Shown one piece after another: positions 20,247-30,330 of a DNA stretch of 64,000 nt; position 1 is the first letter of the stretch, and every line of letters begins with the position of its first letter. The DNA lies in the NCBI GenBank assembly GCA_039105265.1, contig JAPFFF010000058.1, forward strand, positions 372,001-436,000, in the 5' to 3' direction. Origin of the DNA: Tritrichomonas musculus. Lineage: Eukaryota; Parabasalia; Tritrichomonadida; Tritrichomonadidae. A program made the translations under genes and the position numbers. The notes under the pieces are model-generated. The model saw only the letters and a list, made by a program, of their open reading frames with translations. It searched no databases and had not been told where the DNA came from.

Positions 20247-23200
20247 AATCTTTAAGCACAAAAATCCAGAAATCCATTGTAAACTGGAATTCTTTCAATT
20301 CTGAAAGATCGCGCATACGTAATTTTCTTTACAATGAATTTGCGAACTTACCAGACTTAGAAAGAGATAAAAAATTACAAGAAACCTTTGAATGGGCCTC
20401 AAACTATCTTCGCCAACGTGATGACAACAAACGATTTATTGCTTTATTAGTACTTTCATTTTTAATCGAAATTGATGACGATCAAAATAGATTATATCAA
20501 TTATCACTTATTTTGGATAAACTTTTACCACTCGAATCAACACCCCTTTTAAAAGGTGTAGCATATTTATACAAACGATTATCTGAACTTATAACTGATC
20601 ATCCAATTCTTACTCGAATTATTGATCGTTGCATTGACTTTTTATCTAACAGATCAACAAATTCGGCAACTCAAAGCGCAATTATAATTTTATTAAAAGT
20701 TAAACCAAAAACGAAATTATATGAACTAGCAAATGTCCTTTGGACAGCAATTAAATATCCCAATATAAAAATTAAAAAAAAAGCGGTTAGCTTATATTTA
20801 ATGTGCTTAGGCCATTTTATTTATTCTGAAGATTTATTAAAAACTATGATGTCAATGTGTACGGTTTGTATTCAAGCCAACTCTAATCCGTCAGAAACTT
20901 TAGGTGCATTTATCGTTATTAGAGCGTTTATTGAGCGGGGGTATAAAATTATTGATGAAAAATTTTCTGATATTTTACATTCTATTGGACATTTTTTATT
21001 ATCAAATCAAGATCCTCAAAGTTTTGAAGTTTTCGCGATGCTTTGCGAAAATTATAAATCAAAAGCTGATAAAGAACGCGAAGTAATTAATAAAGTGATG
21101 AAGGTTAATTGGGATTTAAATGACTCTAAAACTTGTGATGTTTTTGTTCGAATAGCTTCTCTTTTCCCTGATGATTTTGGACAATTATCTTATGAACATG
21201 CACAAAAAGCTAATGAAGACTCATATTTCAAGTTAATCTCTGCTCATTTTGGACCATATTCAAATGAATCAGAAATCATCCAAAAATTTGAAGAAGCAAA
21301 ATTATCAGATTCATTTATTGACAGTTCATATAAATTTTTAGTAGCATATCCATATAATGCATTTAAATTCACATCAATCTTATTAAACAAAACAAACGAA
21401 GTATTAGAATCAGATGACCCAACATTTGCTTTCAAATTAATATGCAAATTTGAAAAGAGTACTTTATTTCCATTTCAGGCATATTGGGATACTATTTTTG
21501 AATCATTAAAATTTCCCGATTTACCAGATGAAGATAAAAAATTAAAAACTCTAGCACTTTTTTCTATTTTGAAGAATTCAAATGACCAATGCCAAAAGCT
21601 GATTGAATTATTGTTTTTCCTTCAAAATGATTCTATTCCAGCTTATTGCACTGCATTAGAAAATATTGACGACCAGTTACTTCCTCTTTTTATGAATGAA
21701 ACATTACAGCTTATCCTTAGGTCATCTATTAACTTTGTAACGTTATCTTTCTTACTTCCATCAGTGAATATATTTATTAGGTTGCGAAAAATCAGTCCAT
21801 TATCTATTTTTAATTATTTTATTTCCACATTTTCAACTATTCCTTCTACATTTTCTCAGTGCAACAGTTATACGGATAAAAGCACAATTATATTTATTTG
21901 TATACGTTTAATTAATGGAGCAGATGATCTTATTGGACCATACACAAATACTTTATACAGTTTCTTTTTAAATTTAATTAGTTCACCTCAGCCTCCACCC
22001 AAATCATTTAAAGATCGTGTCAATAATAGGAAAATTTTGAAAGAGGTGATAAAAATACATATTTCTTCAATCGAATGTATTGAAAAATTAGTTCAAAAAC
22101 CATATCATTACGATCCACAATTAATCGTTGATGCTCTCATAAGTCAATTAACACTTTTCCAAAATGAATCACTTCATATAGCCGCACTCGATACTTTAAG
22201 GTCTGTTTTTCGTAATTTTGGCTTCAGCAACATTAACATGGAAGCATTACATATGCAATTATTTGACTATATAAAAGCCACAAAAAGTGAGACCACATTA
22301 GACTCTATTCTTTCAATTCTTGGAACAATAGGTCCATTAGATCCTCTTTCATTTCATCTTCATCATGCACAAGTTGATCTTTACCCCCTATACGATAAGT
22401 TAAAGCGAGAGCAAAGCTACCTTGATTTTGTCATAAAATATCTTATCAGCCAATTGACGAAAGTTCCTGAACCATCAATGTTTCTTAATGCCATCAACTA
22501 TATCTTCCAATTCAGCAAAAAAAAAAGTTCAGTTTATTTACCAGAAATTATATCAGTTCTTGAAATTCTGTTAAAAAGAGGACAAAATGATTCTGTCTTT
22601 CACATTTTACGGTCAATCATTCTTCATGTTGAAATTGACATATTTCCTTTTGCTGAGCAAATATATGCAATATTATCACCTTTTCTAGTATACAAAAATT
22701 TCAACCTTCATGCATTAAAAGCATTAAGTGCAATGGTTTTTGTAATGAAATCGGCATTTCCAATCGCTGTTCAAACTTTTTCAATGGTTCTTGATAACTT
22801 ATCAAATGATTGTGGATTTGATTACGAACTTTATTTACTCCAGATTCTGGCTCATCTCGTTATTTTCTGCAATTGCTCACAACGCCTTTTCTTTCAACAA
22901 GCAAAGAAAAGAGCTCTCACAGCTAATTTAATTAGTTCTTATGCATTAAATTTCATATCACAAGTCATATTTAATACTATGAATGAAGAGTTGTGTCTCC
23001 CTTCAGTTAGATTAGCTGCTAAATTAATGAATGATAAGAGTCCAATTAAAGAATCAGCTGAGACACTTCTTTCAATCATAGCTGAGATGTCACCAGTATT
23101 CATAACAAAAGATATTGATATCACTAAAATAAAAAGATGTCCTAATTTATGCGAAGTAACAGAAGATCCATATCCAGAAAGAACCCCTAATGAAATAAAA

Positions 23201-26200
23201 CCACTAAAAGTCTCTGAAATATTTGAGAAGAATAACTTCATGCAACATGAAAATTATTGGGACAGCTGGCTTCTTCATATGCTTCAAAACCTCGTTCTAT
23301 GTTCGCGATCACCTTCAATTCGTTCATGCCTCCCACTTCTTCAGATTTCTACAAATTTTCTCCACCAGATGTTTCCTTTGATCCTCCTCTCAGTTTGGGA
23401 AGAATCAACTGACGAAAATCGTGAAATGTTATCAACAAACCTAGCTAAAGTAGCAACTGATCAAAATGTCACCAGTGAATTACTAAGTCTCTTTTGTGAA
23501 GCCAATGATACAATGGATAGAGCTGGCTACTATTTATTCAAAAGCTCTGATAAAAATATCGGTGGTAAAATTGCAGTTGAATGTGAACATTTCTTTCGAG
23601 CAATCAGATTCTATGAAAGATCACCAGATTCAGATAAAGATGATGATGTAAAATGCCAAATGATAAAAGTTCATGCACGTTTAAAGCGAAGGGAATCAGC
23701 TTTAGGAATCTTCGCAGTCACTCCAAAAGCACATAATGATCCATCAATATTGAAAGATCTCGGAATTTGGGATGAAGCACGTAAACTATTTAATCCTAAT
23801 AAAAGTGAAACTGATTTAATCCAATATATCGAATGTTCCTCGAAGCTTGAAGATTGGGGAACAATAATGCAATATGCAGATCGCTTTAATTCTTTGACAC
23901 TTGAATCAAAAAATACTGTTAGCATTTATTTTGCTTCAGCAATGTCAATTTATAATAAGCAAAACATTGATCAGTTCCTTCCTTTCATGAATCGTTCAAA
24001 TGTTTTTAATTGCATTTGGCAGGCCATTATCGAACTTCGAATGGGCAATTATAAGAGTGCTCGTCTTTCAGTTGAAAGAGGAATGAAATTAAATGCATCT
24101 AATCGTGCACCTTTCTTAAGTGGTAATTATGAACCTGCTCTTCAATCTATCGAAGATGCTACTTTTCTTGAAGAATTAGAAGATGTTATTAATGTATGCG
24201 AAAACGTTGTCCCTAGAGAAAAAGTTATGCAATTATGGAATTCCAAAAGCAACTGGATTTATACTGATGTTGAACGAGTTATTACTTTATTTGTTATTCG
24301 AAGGTTACTTGAATCAAATGATAATCCACAAATTGCTCTTAGCTTTCTTGAATCAGCTAGGGAATTGAAAAAGTGGGACATTTTTGATAACATGTTTAAA
24401 AGCCTTCTTGGTCTTCATTTAAATGACGATAGAGTGAAATTGCTTGCTGCAAAAGTGATGTACGATAGACATCAAAGTCCTGATTTATCTGCAATCAAAG
24501 ATATAATTGAATCAACAAAAGATAATGTTGTTTTCGCTAATGCAGTCTGCGATTATGCCATTAGACTAGAATCTCCTACTCCAGACATATTAAATCTTCT
24601 TTCAAAGGTACTTAAAAGAGATCCAAAAGCTACCTCAGCTCTCAAAATATGGACGTCCGGAAACTTATATTTAGCTAGAAAATATAACGATGAAAAGTAT
24701 GCAAATGATGCAATTAATGGCTTCACTAGTTTGATTAAGAATCATAATAGGCCAATTTTGCATTATTTATATCAATTATGCTCATTGTGCTTCTCATACG
24801 ATATAAATATCACCAATGTTTTTGCTTCTTTACCACCTTCTTCAATTGAGCAAATCATTCATCAATTACTTGCGCAATTTGATAATCCAAGGGAAGCTGT
24901 CAGAAATTCGATAGCTAAAATCGTTCTTAAATTTACGGAGGAGCACTTACAAGCTATTGCTTTTCCATTGGTATATATGAAAAATTTAAAGAAAGAAACA
25001 CCATCTCCTCATTTCACTCAATTTTTGAATGAAATTCGCAACAAGAACCCTGAATTTCGCGCAGAAGTCAATAACATTTCGAAAGGACTCATAAAATTAT
25101 CAACATCAGAATTTGAATTGATATCATTAATCTTTCAGAAAGCTGTTATAAAGCTCACCAAAGATAACGATATTCAATACTTTAAGAATGAGCTTTCTAA
25201 GGCTGTTAATATTTATTTTACTTATTACCAAAAGAAAAAAGATGCAGAGAAGACAAAGATATGCGAAAGGTTTGTTAGCTACTTTAATAACATACAAACC
25301 GAACTAAACAATCCAGAAAGTTCCATTTTCAAAATGACCAATCAAGTTCCAACTAATGATAAATTGGCTCAAAGTGATGAAAGCACCATTGATAGTACAG
25401 AAAGCATGAATCAGTCAAAAGTCAGTCCAACTCAAAGTTCTGAAAGTATCAGTCAAAGCATTGAAAAGATGGTCCAAGGTAATGATAATAACAATGAGAG
25501 TAACGAAAATTTGATCATTAGCTCTGAAAGTCTAACACAAAGCATAGAAAGTATCAATATTAGCAATGGAAGCCAAACCTTTGACGATTCTGAACAAATT
25601 CAATCAGATCAAGCTCAAAAAGATAAATCAACTTCAACAACAACAGTTCCACCGCCAATACCAGTTCCTACCATTACTACCACCACAAACACTCTCTGTT
25701 TTGTCAGTCCGTCCAAAGTTTACAAACCATATACGATGGAACTTCTTTTACATGATCTTTCTTATTTAATTCGACAATTTTATGAAGTTTCAGAGAATAT
25801 TAAACATATAGAAGTTAACAAAGATGTTCCATCACTTATGTTAAAATCACCATCAATGGTAGCAGTACCAGGTTTCTATAAAATGGACTCAGATTTTCCT
25901 CGAATTCAATCATTTTCGCGCATAGTCAAAGTTATTCCATCTGCCAAGCTTCCCCGTAAGATCCGTATACACGGAACAGACGGACATACCTACAAATACC
26001 TTCTCAAAGGCACAGAAGACTTAATGCTTGACCAACGAATCATGCAATGGTTCAGTCTTTCCAATTCCTTATTACGTGATGATAAAGGAGGCATAGAAAA
26101 ACATTTGACCATTGAATGTTACCCAATTATTCCATTATCGCCACTTGCAGGCATGATAGCTTGGGCCGAAGGCAGTGAAACTTTTTATTCCCTCATATCT

Positions 26201-26911
26201 TGGTACAATGACCTGAAACACAAGCCAGATTACATTACACAAGTTCATGAGATGCTTCGTCTTCCTGATAACAAGAAAATTGACATTGATGCTTTATCAC
26301 GCATTCATCGTCTTGAATTCTATCGAGATTTGTGCGGAATGACAGATGACACCGCCTTAAGAGAGGCAATTTGGATTAAAAGTCCAGGTGCTGATATTTG
26401 GTTCATGCAAAAGACAAACTTTGCACGGTCAATGGGATTGATGTCTATTGTTGGCTATATTATTGGTCTAGGCGACAGACATCCAAACAACATTCTCTTC
26501 ATGAATAAGACAGGAAAACAAGTACATATCGACTTTTCTGAATGCTTTGAAAAGGCAACTAAAAGAAGTTATTATCCCGAAAAAGTTCAGTTTAGATTGA
26601 CTAGAATGATGGTGAAGGTACTTGGAGTGTCTGGCGTTGAAGGCGACTTTAAAATGACCGCTCAATACGTAATTAGCTTAATGAGAAGAAATAAATCTTC
26701 TTTGCTCGCTTTCTTGGACTTCTTTGATAAAGGTGCTGATGTTGATCTTGGCAAAAATGACATAAACAGAATTCATGATAAATTGGATGGAAATGAATTC
26801 GAGGACGTGAAAAATTTATCAGTCGATGACCATGTTGATAGATTAATCGCTGAGGCTACTGATGAAAATAACTTATCTCAAATGTTCATCGGCTGGTTGC
26901 CTCATTGGTAA
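20195..26911 (+). CDS. TOR-like phosphatidylinositol 3-kinase-related kinase (PIKK)
   Basis: The frame holds 2238 codons; an in-frame stop precedes it and no nearby ATG exists, so the true N-terminus may lie on an upstream exon (see 20142-20246). HEAT-like helices fill about residues 40-1050 and a FAT domain about 1080-1640. A Ser/Thr/Gln-rich spacer follows (about 1710-1820) where TOR would carry its FRB (rapamycin-binding) domain; no FRB is recognisable. The kinase domain has YLLKGTEDLMLDQR, SIVGYIIGLGDRHPNNILF (Asp about 2094) and HIDFSECFEKA. The metal-binding motif reads DFS, not DFG (bases 26531-26539). The FATC domain ends in IGWLPHW. Motif wording (YIIGLGDRHP, RLTRMMVKVLGVSGVEG) is nearest TOR. 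With the DxxxxN and Asp residues intact it is probably active. Confidence 0.85.
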   Translation: MKIYFLIKIYSNKTTSSESLSTKIQKSIVNWNSFNSERSRIRNFLYNEFANLPDLERDKKLQETFEWASNYLRQRDDNKRFIALLVLSFLIEIDDDQNRLYQLSLILDKLLPLESTPLLKGVAYLYKRLSELITDHPILTRIIDRCIDFLSNRSTNSATQSAIIILLKVKPKTKLYELANVLWTAIKYPNIKIKKKAVSLYLMCLGHFIYSEDLLKTMMSMCTVCIQANSNPSETLGAFIVIRAFIERGYKIIDEKFSDILHSIGHFLLSNQDPQSFEVFAMLCENYKSKADKEREVINKVMKVNWDLNDSKTCDVFVRIASLFPDDFGQLSYEHAQKANEDSYFKLISAHFGPYSNESEIIQKFEEAKLSDSFIDSSYKFLVAYPYNAFKFTSILLNKTNEVLESDDPTFAFKLICKFEKSTLFPFQAYWDTIFESLKFPDLPDEDKKLKTLALFSILKNSNDQCQKLIELLFFLQNDSIPAYCTALENIDDQLLPLFMNETLQLILRSSINFVTLSFLLPSVNIFIRLRKISPLSIFNYFISTFSTIPSTFSQCNSYTDKSTIIFICIRLINGADDLIGPYTNTLYSFFLNLISSPQPPPKSFKDRVNNRKILKEVIKIHISSIECIEKLVQKPYHYDPQLIVDALISQLTLFQNESLHIAALDTLRSVFRNFGFSNINMEALHMQLFDYIKATKSETTLDSILSILGTIGPLDPLSFHLHHAQVDLYPLYDKLKREQSYLDFVIKYLISQLTKVPEPSMFLNAINYIFQFSKKKSSVYLPEIISVLEILLKRGQNDSVFHILRSIILHVEIDIFPFAEQIYAILSPFLVYKNFNLHALKALSAMVFVMKSAFPIAVQTFSMVLDNLSNDCGFDYELYLLQILAHLVIFCNCSQRLFFQQAKKRALTANLISSYALNFISQVIFNTMNEELCLPSVRLAAKLMNDKSPIKESAETLLSIIAEMSPVFITKDIDITKIKRCPNLCEVTEDPYPERTPNEIKPLKVSEIFEKNNFMQHENYWDSWLLHMLQNLVLCSRSPSIRSCLPLLQISTNFLHQMFPLILLSVWEESTDENREMLSTNLAKVATDQNVTSELLSLFCEANDTMDRAGYYLFKSSDKNIGGKIAVECEHFFRAIRFYERSPDSDKDDDVKCQMIKVHARLKRRESALGIFAVTPKAHNDPSILKDLGIWDEARKLFNPNKSETDLIQYIECSSKLEDWGTIMQYADRFNSLTLESKNTVSIYFASAMSIYNKQNIDQFLPFMNRSNVFNCIWQAIIELRMGNYKSARLSVERGMKLNASNRAPFLSGNYEPALQSIEDATFLEELEDVINVCENVVPREKVMQLWNSKSNWIYTDVERVITLFVIRRLLESNDNPQIALSFLESARELKKWDIFDNMFKSLLGLHLNDDRVKLLAAKVMYDRHQSPDLSAIKDIIESTKDNVVFANAVCDYAIRLESPTPDILNLLSKVLKRDPKATSALKIWTSGNLYLARKYNDEKYANDAINGFTSLIKNHNRPILHYLYQLCSLCFSYDINITNVFASLPPSSIEQIIHQLLAQFDNPREAVRNSIAKIVLKFTEEHLQAIAFPLVYMKNLKKETPSPHFTQFLNEIRNKNPEFRAEVNNISKGLIKLSTSEFELISLIFQKAVIKLTKDNDIQYFKNELSKAVNIYFTYYQKKKDAEKTKICERFVSYFNNIQTELNNPESSIFKMTNQVPTNDKLAQSDESTIDSTESMNQSKVSPTQSSESISQSIEKMVQGNDNNNESNENLIISSESLTQSIESINISNGSQTFDDSEQIQSDQAQKDKSTSTTTVPPPIPVPTITTTTNTLCFVSPSKVYKPYTMELLLHDLSYLIRQFYEVSENIKHIEVNKDVPSLMLKSPSMVAVPGFYKMDSDFPRIQSFSRIVKVIPSAKLPRKIRIHGTDGHTYKYLLKGTEDLMLDQRIMQWFSLSNSLLRDDKGGIEKHLTIECYPIIPLSPLAGMIAWAEGSETFYSLISWYNDLKHKPDYITQVHEMLRLPDNKKIDIDALSRIHRLEFYRDLCGMTDDTALREAIWIKSPGADIWFMQKTNFARSMGLMSIVGYIIGLGDRHPNNILFMNKTGKQVHIDFSECFEKATKRSYYPEKVQFRLTRMMVKVLGVSGVEGDFKMTAQYVISLMRRNKSSLLAFLDFFDKGADVDLGKNDINRIHDKLDGNEFEDVKNLSVDDHVDRLIAEATDENNLSQMFIGWLPHW

Positions 26912-26914
26912 CAC

Positions 26915-26945
<31 letters not shown>

Positions 26946-27427
26946 TATATTGTATTTTATTTATATATTTATATTTTTTAATAAAAATTTCATTTTTGAT
27001 GTTGATAAACCTTTTTTTTTTTTTATTCAAGACAAACCTCTATAGTCATCGTTTAAGCTTAGAATTACCCCAGTCTCTGATCCATTTGAATACTTCTACT
27101 CTCTCCCTCGATTTACGACATCAATTAATAATTATTAGCTCTTATATTTTGTAAATATCCAATATTTTTTTTTTTTATGGCAAATTAATTGTTTTCTTTA
27201 CTATTTAGTATACTATAGCTCATAATCATTTTTAAACATTAAATAATACAACAGGCATTAGAAAAACAAATTTTAAAGAAATCTTGATCTGATTATATTT
27301 AAAGTTATGTGTTAGATAATATAAAATTCTTAAAATAGATTCAGAAAATAAATTTTATTTAAAATGAACTATATGTTTTTTTTTAAAAGAATAAAATTTC
27401 AAATATCATAATAAGCGCTAAAAAAAA
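26912..27427. other. Intergenic between convergent genes
   Basis: The 3' flanks of the PIKK gene (plus) and the DM10 gene (minus). AT-rich, with several T-runs and no frame or repeat worth naming. Confidence 0.5.
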
Positions 27428-28009
27428 TTAAGCCTTGAAATTGACACACTTAACAAGTTCAAGATAATCAAAACTATCATCATATGTAAGCCTCCTTAAT
27501 ATGGTAATTGCACATTGCTTTGGAAAGTCAGGACTGAAAGAAAATAGTATTTCTTCAGCTTCCTTTGGTGAAACAACTGAAGATTTGACAACATCTTTTT
27601 CTTCAAACACTGCATTCAAGTCAATATTATGTTTATCTGCATATGCTGCTAATAATTCAATTGAATATTGCATATCGGATTGCAAAAATCTTTTTGGATT
27701 GGATTCCATCAAACAAAGAGTATATTCAGGAGCGTCTTCTAGTTCAAATGTGCGTCCTGATATTTGAAGTATATTACCAACTGCTAAAGAACTATCAGTA
27801 TAATTCTTACCAGTCTGCGGATTAATTACCTTCATTTTGTTAAGAAAGCGTCCACCTTTGAATCCGTTCATTTTCTTTTTTTCTTCAAAAATTGTCATTG
27901 TTTGATCTTGCATGTAATATTGTAGCAAAAAATCTCTATTACCATCATCCTTATAATCTGATATTAATTTTGCGCTAAAACTAAGAACTAATTCATTGTC
28001 AAATGCCAT
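27428..28009 (-). CDS. Short DM10-domain protein (EFHC1/Rib72-like, axonemal)
   Basis: A 193-residue protein; the first ATG on the minus strand is at 28009. Residues about 20-110 form one DM10 domain: FLLQYYMQDQTMTIFEE, GGRFLNKMKV, DSSLAVGNILQISGRTFEL and DAPEYTLCLM are its typical strands. The remaining 80 residues are helical, in the position where EFHC proteins have an EF-hand-like region, but no calcium-binding loop is visible. DM10 proteins (EFHC1/2, Rib72, NDK7) are microtubule inner proteins of flagellar doublets. EFHC1 and Rib72 carry three DM10 domains, so this is a single-domain relative. It is divergent from the tetraspanin gene. Confidence 0.75.
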   Translation of the reverse strand: MAFDNELVLSFSAKLISDYKDDGNRDFLLQYYMQDQTMTIFEEKKKMNGFKGGRFLNKMKVINPQTGKNYTDSSLAVGNILQISGRTFELEDAPEYTLCLMESNPKRFLQSDMQYSIELLAAYADKHNIDLNAVFEEKDVVKSSVVSPKEAEEILFSFSPDFPKQCAITILRRLTYDDSFDYLELVKCVNFKA

Positions 28010-28966
28010 CACTAAATAATACTTTTATATATACGTTAAAGGGTAAAATTTTACCACTTTTTACATTTTTATGAATTTGAGATTTATGCCAAATGAGAGT
28101 AGCTGCAACGAAATTTTTTGGACAAGCCCTCTCAAAAAGTGGACTGTCAAATTGATTTTTCTCATTGGTAAGAATGTTTTATGATTTTATAATAACATAA
28201 TATAAAACTTTATTTTGAGCGTTTGCACTTTTTAAATAAAAGATTAAAATTCCTGGGAAAAATGTATAAATTCACGATGCTAAAAATGTGCATGCGGTCA
28301 TCCTTTATTTGGTAAATATATAAAATTAATTATAAATAAATAAATATCAAATATATGAGAATAATTCATTGGTCGCGTTAAGCTAAATTTTAATTCTATT
28401 CATGAAAAAAAGTGAAAAATTTTGTAACAAAACCAAAAAATGAATTCTTTCTTTTTAAATTATCTTTTTGAATTGGATTTGAATTATTAAATGAAAGATT
28501 TCCAACTTAGTGAATCTGCAAGTTCTTAACTATCCCATGAATCCAGCTTTAAACCCAAAGAAATCCAAAAATAATCAATCCAAATTCATATTATAATTAT
28601 CTATAAAATTTGAAATAATATCATGATTAATCATTTTTACATATATTAAAATATTTTTCAGTCTATTAAAAAAAGGATCCTTTCATTGGAACCTTGCTTT
28701 TAATAAAAAAAAAAAATACTAATAACCAACAAAAAAGTTTACAATTTATAATTATTTAGCATGCACTATATTAAATATCAATAAACAACTCATTGCAACA
28801 TATATTTTATTATTTACTTTCCGAAATAATAAATACAACTAATAAAAATTTTGGAAAAAAAATATAATTTTCATATCACATTTCAAAAAAATACGATCAT
28901 GTTTTGAATTTGTTGCATCTACTCTGCCAAATGATATAAAAAAAAAAAAAAGACAAAGAAAATCTC
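28010..28966. other. Intergenic between divergent DM10 and tetraspanin genes
   Basis: About 960 AT-rich bases with several A-runs. A TCTCAAAAAGTGG at about 28131-28143 repeats the (A)AAAAGTGG core found in transposon ends of this window. I see no gene and no clear element ends. Confidence 0.5.
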
Positions 28967-29656
28967 ATGAGATTTTGGACTAAATGCAGGCGCTGCATGA
29001 ATAACATTTTAATTACATTCATGGCTATGATAACACTTGGAGTTACTTGTGGCGTTTTTCTTACAGCAATTTTAGTTATGATTAAACTTCCATTAACAGA
29101 ATTAGATACAACAATTTTAACATGGCTTATTGTTGCTTTTTGCATCTCTGTTGTTGTATTCTTTTATGCGTTAATTATACAATTTCTCATTTGGAAGTAT
29201 TCTAAGCTTTTTATAGGAATTATTTTCTCTATTTTTGATCTCTTTCTACTTTTTTGCGGATTAGCGATTTTTACACTAAGGCCAAAAATAATTAATGACA
29301 TCGGCACACTTTGGTCAAAAACATCATCTCAAAGTTCAATTGCCAGGTATTTTGAAAGTTATTATAATTGCTGTGGATTTGATGAAAATACAAATTTGCA
29401 TTGCAATCTAAATAATCAAACAGATTCAACTAATAATCATTTTAATGATGAATTAACTTCAGTAGGACTTTGCAAAGATGCAATCATTTCTTCAGTGAAT
29501 TTCTTAGGAATAGTAATTATAATATTATTTTCAATTCTTTTAATTGTGGTCATTTTTACATTTGTAGGCGCTTACAGACAATTGAAACATCCTGAAGATC
29601 CTGAATTAACTGAAATGCAACAATCAAATTATAATGGTCCAGTTGTTTGGTACTAA
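28967..29656 (+). CDS. Tetraspanin
   Basis: A 229-residue four-pass membrane protein starting at ATG 28967. Membrane segments lie at about 14-38, 49-72, 81-104 and 175-201. The first extracellular loop is very short and the second is about 70 residues. The second loop carries the diagnostic CCG (135-137) plus Cys146 and Cys169, the minimal four-cysteine set. The C-terminal tail is short and acidic. Tetraspanins organise membrane microdomains and are abundant on trichomonad surfaces and exosomes. Topology, CCG and cysteine count make the family call safe; a specific role is unknown. A MULE-type mini-element sits 190 bases beyond the stop. Confidence 0.88.
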   Translation: MRFWTKCRRCMNNILITFMAMITLGVTCGVFLTAILVMIKLPLTELDTTILTWLIVAFCISVVVFFYALIIQFLIWKYSKLFIGIIFSIFDLFLLFCGLAIFTLRPKIINDIGTLWSKTSSQSSIARYFESYYNCCGFDENTNLHCNLNNQTDSTNNHFNDELTSVGLCKDAIISSVNFLGIVIIILFSILLIVVIFTFVGAYRQLKHPEDPELTEMQQSNYNGPVVWY

Positions 29657-29847
29657 CATTGATTAATTATTTTATGTTTAAATTTTTTTAACAAATCATA
29701 TTTTTTTTTTTATTCAGAAAATATAATATTCAATGTTATTTTTTCTTCTATATTGTTTTATCTATGAAAATATATTGATAACAAATCTGAATTGTAAAAA
29801 CAAAATGATAACATAAATTTTCCAATAAGATTAGTAATTAAAATAAT

Positions 29848-30256
29848 GGGGAATCGTATTTTTCTACGCCACTTTTTGAAAACTTTTAAACTTTTTGAAT
29901 ACTTTTTTATACATTTTTTATTCAATTTTTGCTAAATAATGCATAAATATTTAGTTCAAATGGCTTCCCGATTCATCCAGCAATTCAAGGAGCCTGATTC
30001 GGCTTCACGCAGCCCTGTGGTGATCACAGGTGCGTATATTCCTGAAAAATTATGTAAAAATAAAAAAAAATTATATCAAAAAAAGCAAAGAGTTATAATT
30101 GTAAGAGAAAATTTAAATTTACGATTTTTTTGGTTAATTTTCTTAACAGAGTAAGTTAAATTTCACCTTAAGATGGCGGTTTTTTACTTTCCATAACTAG
30201 CTACTCATTGATAGAAAACCCATTCAAAAAGTGGCGTAGAAAAAAACGATTGTCCT
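29848..30256. mobile_element. 409-bp MULE-type MITE with 9-bp duplication
   Basis: Ends GGGGAATCG... and ...CGATTGTCC carry the same TACGCCACTTTTTGAA core as the 6.9 kb element at 5080-12014. The exact 9-mer TAAAATAAT flanks both sides (29839-29847 and 30257-30265). It is therefore a separate insertion of the same MULE-type family. Its interior includes a conspicuously G+C-rich segment (29960-30030) unlike anything around it, possibly captured sequence. Confidence 0.82.
29960..30154 (+). other. G+C-rich candidate mini-exon inside the MITE
   Basis: From ATG 29960 a 70-base segment of balanced composition encodes MASRFIQQFKEPDSASRSPV and a few more residues. It ends at a GTGCGT that could be a splice donor. 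A TTAACAG at 30143-30149 could be the acceptor, after which the reading frame stops at once. Whether this is a real peptide, a captured exon fragment or chance cannot be told from one copy. Confidence 0.25.
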
Positions 30257-30330
30257 AAAATAATTTCAATTTAAAATAATATATTTTATACAAATAAATA
30301 GCATATACAAATAAAATGACTAGCATCAAA

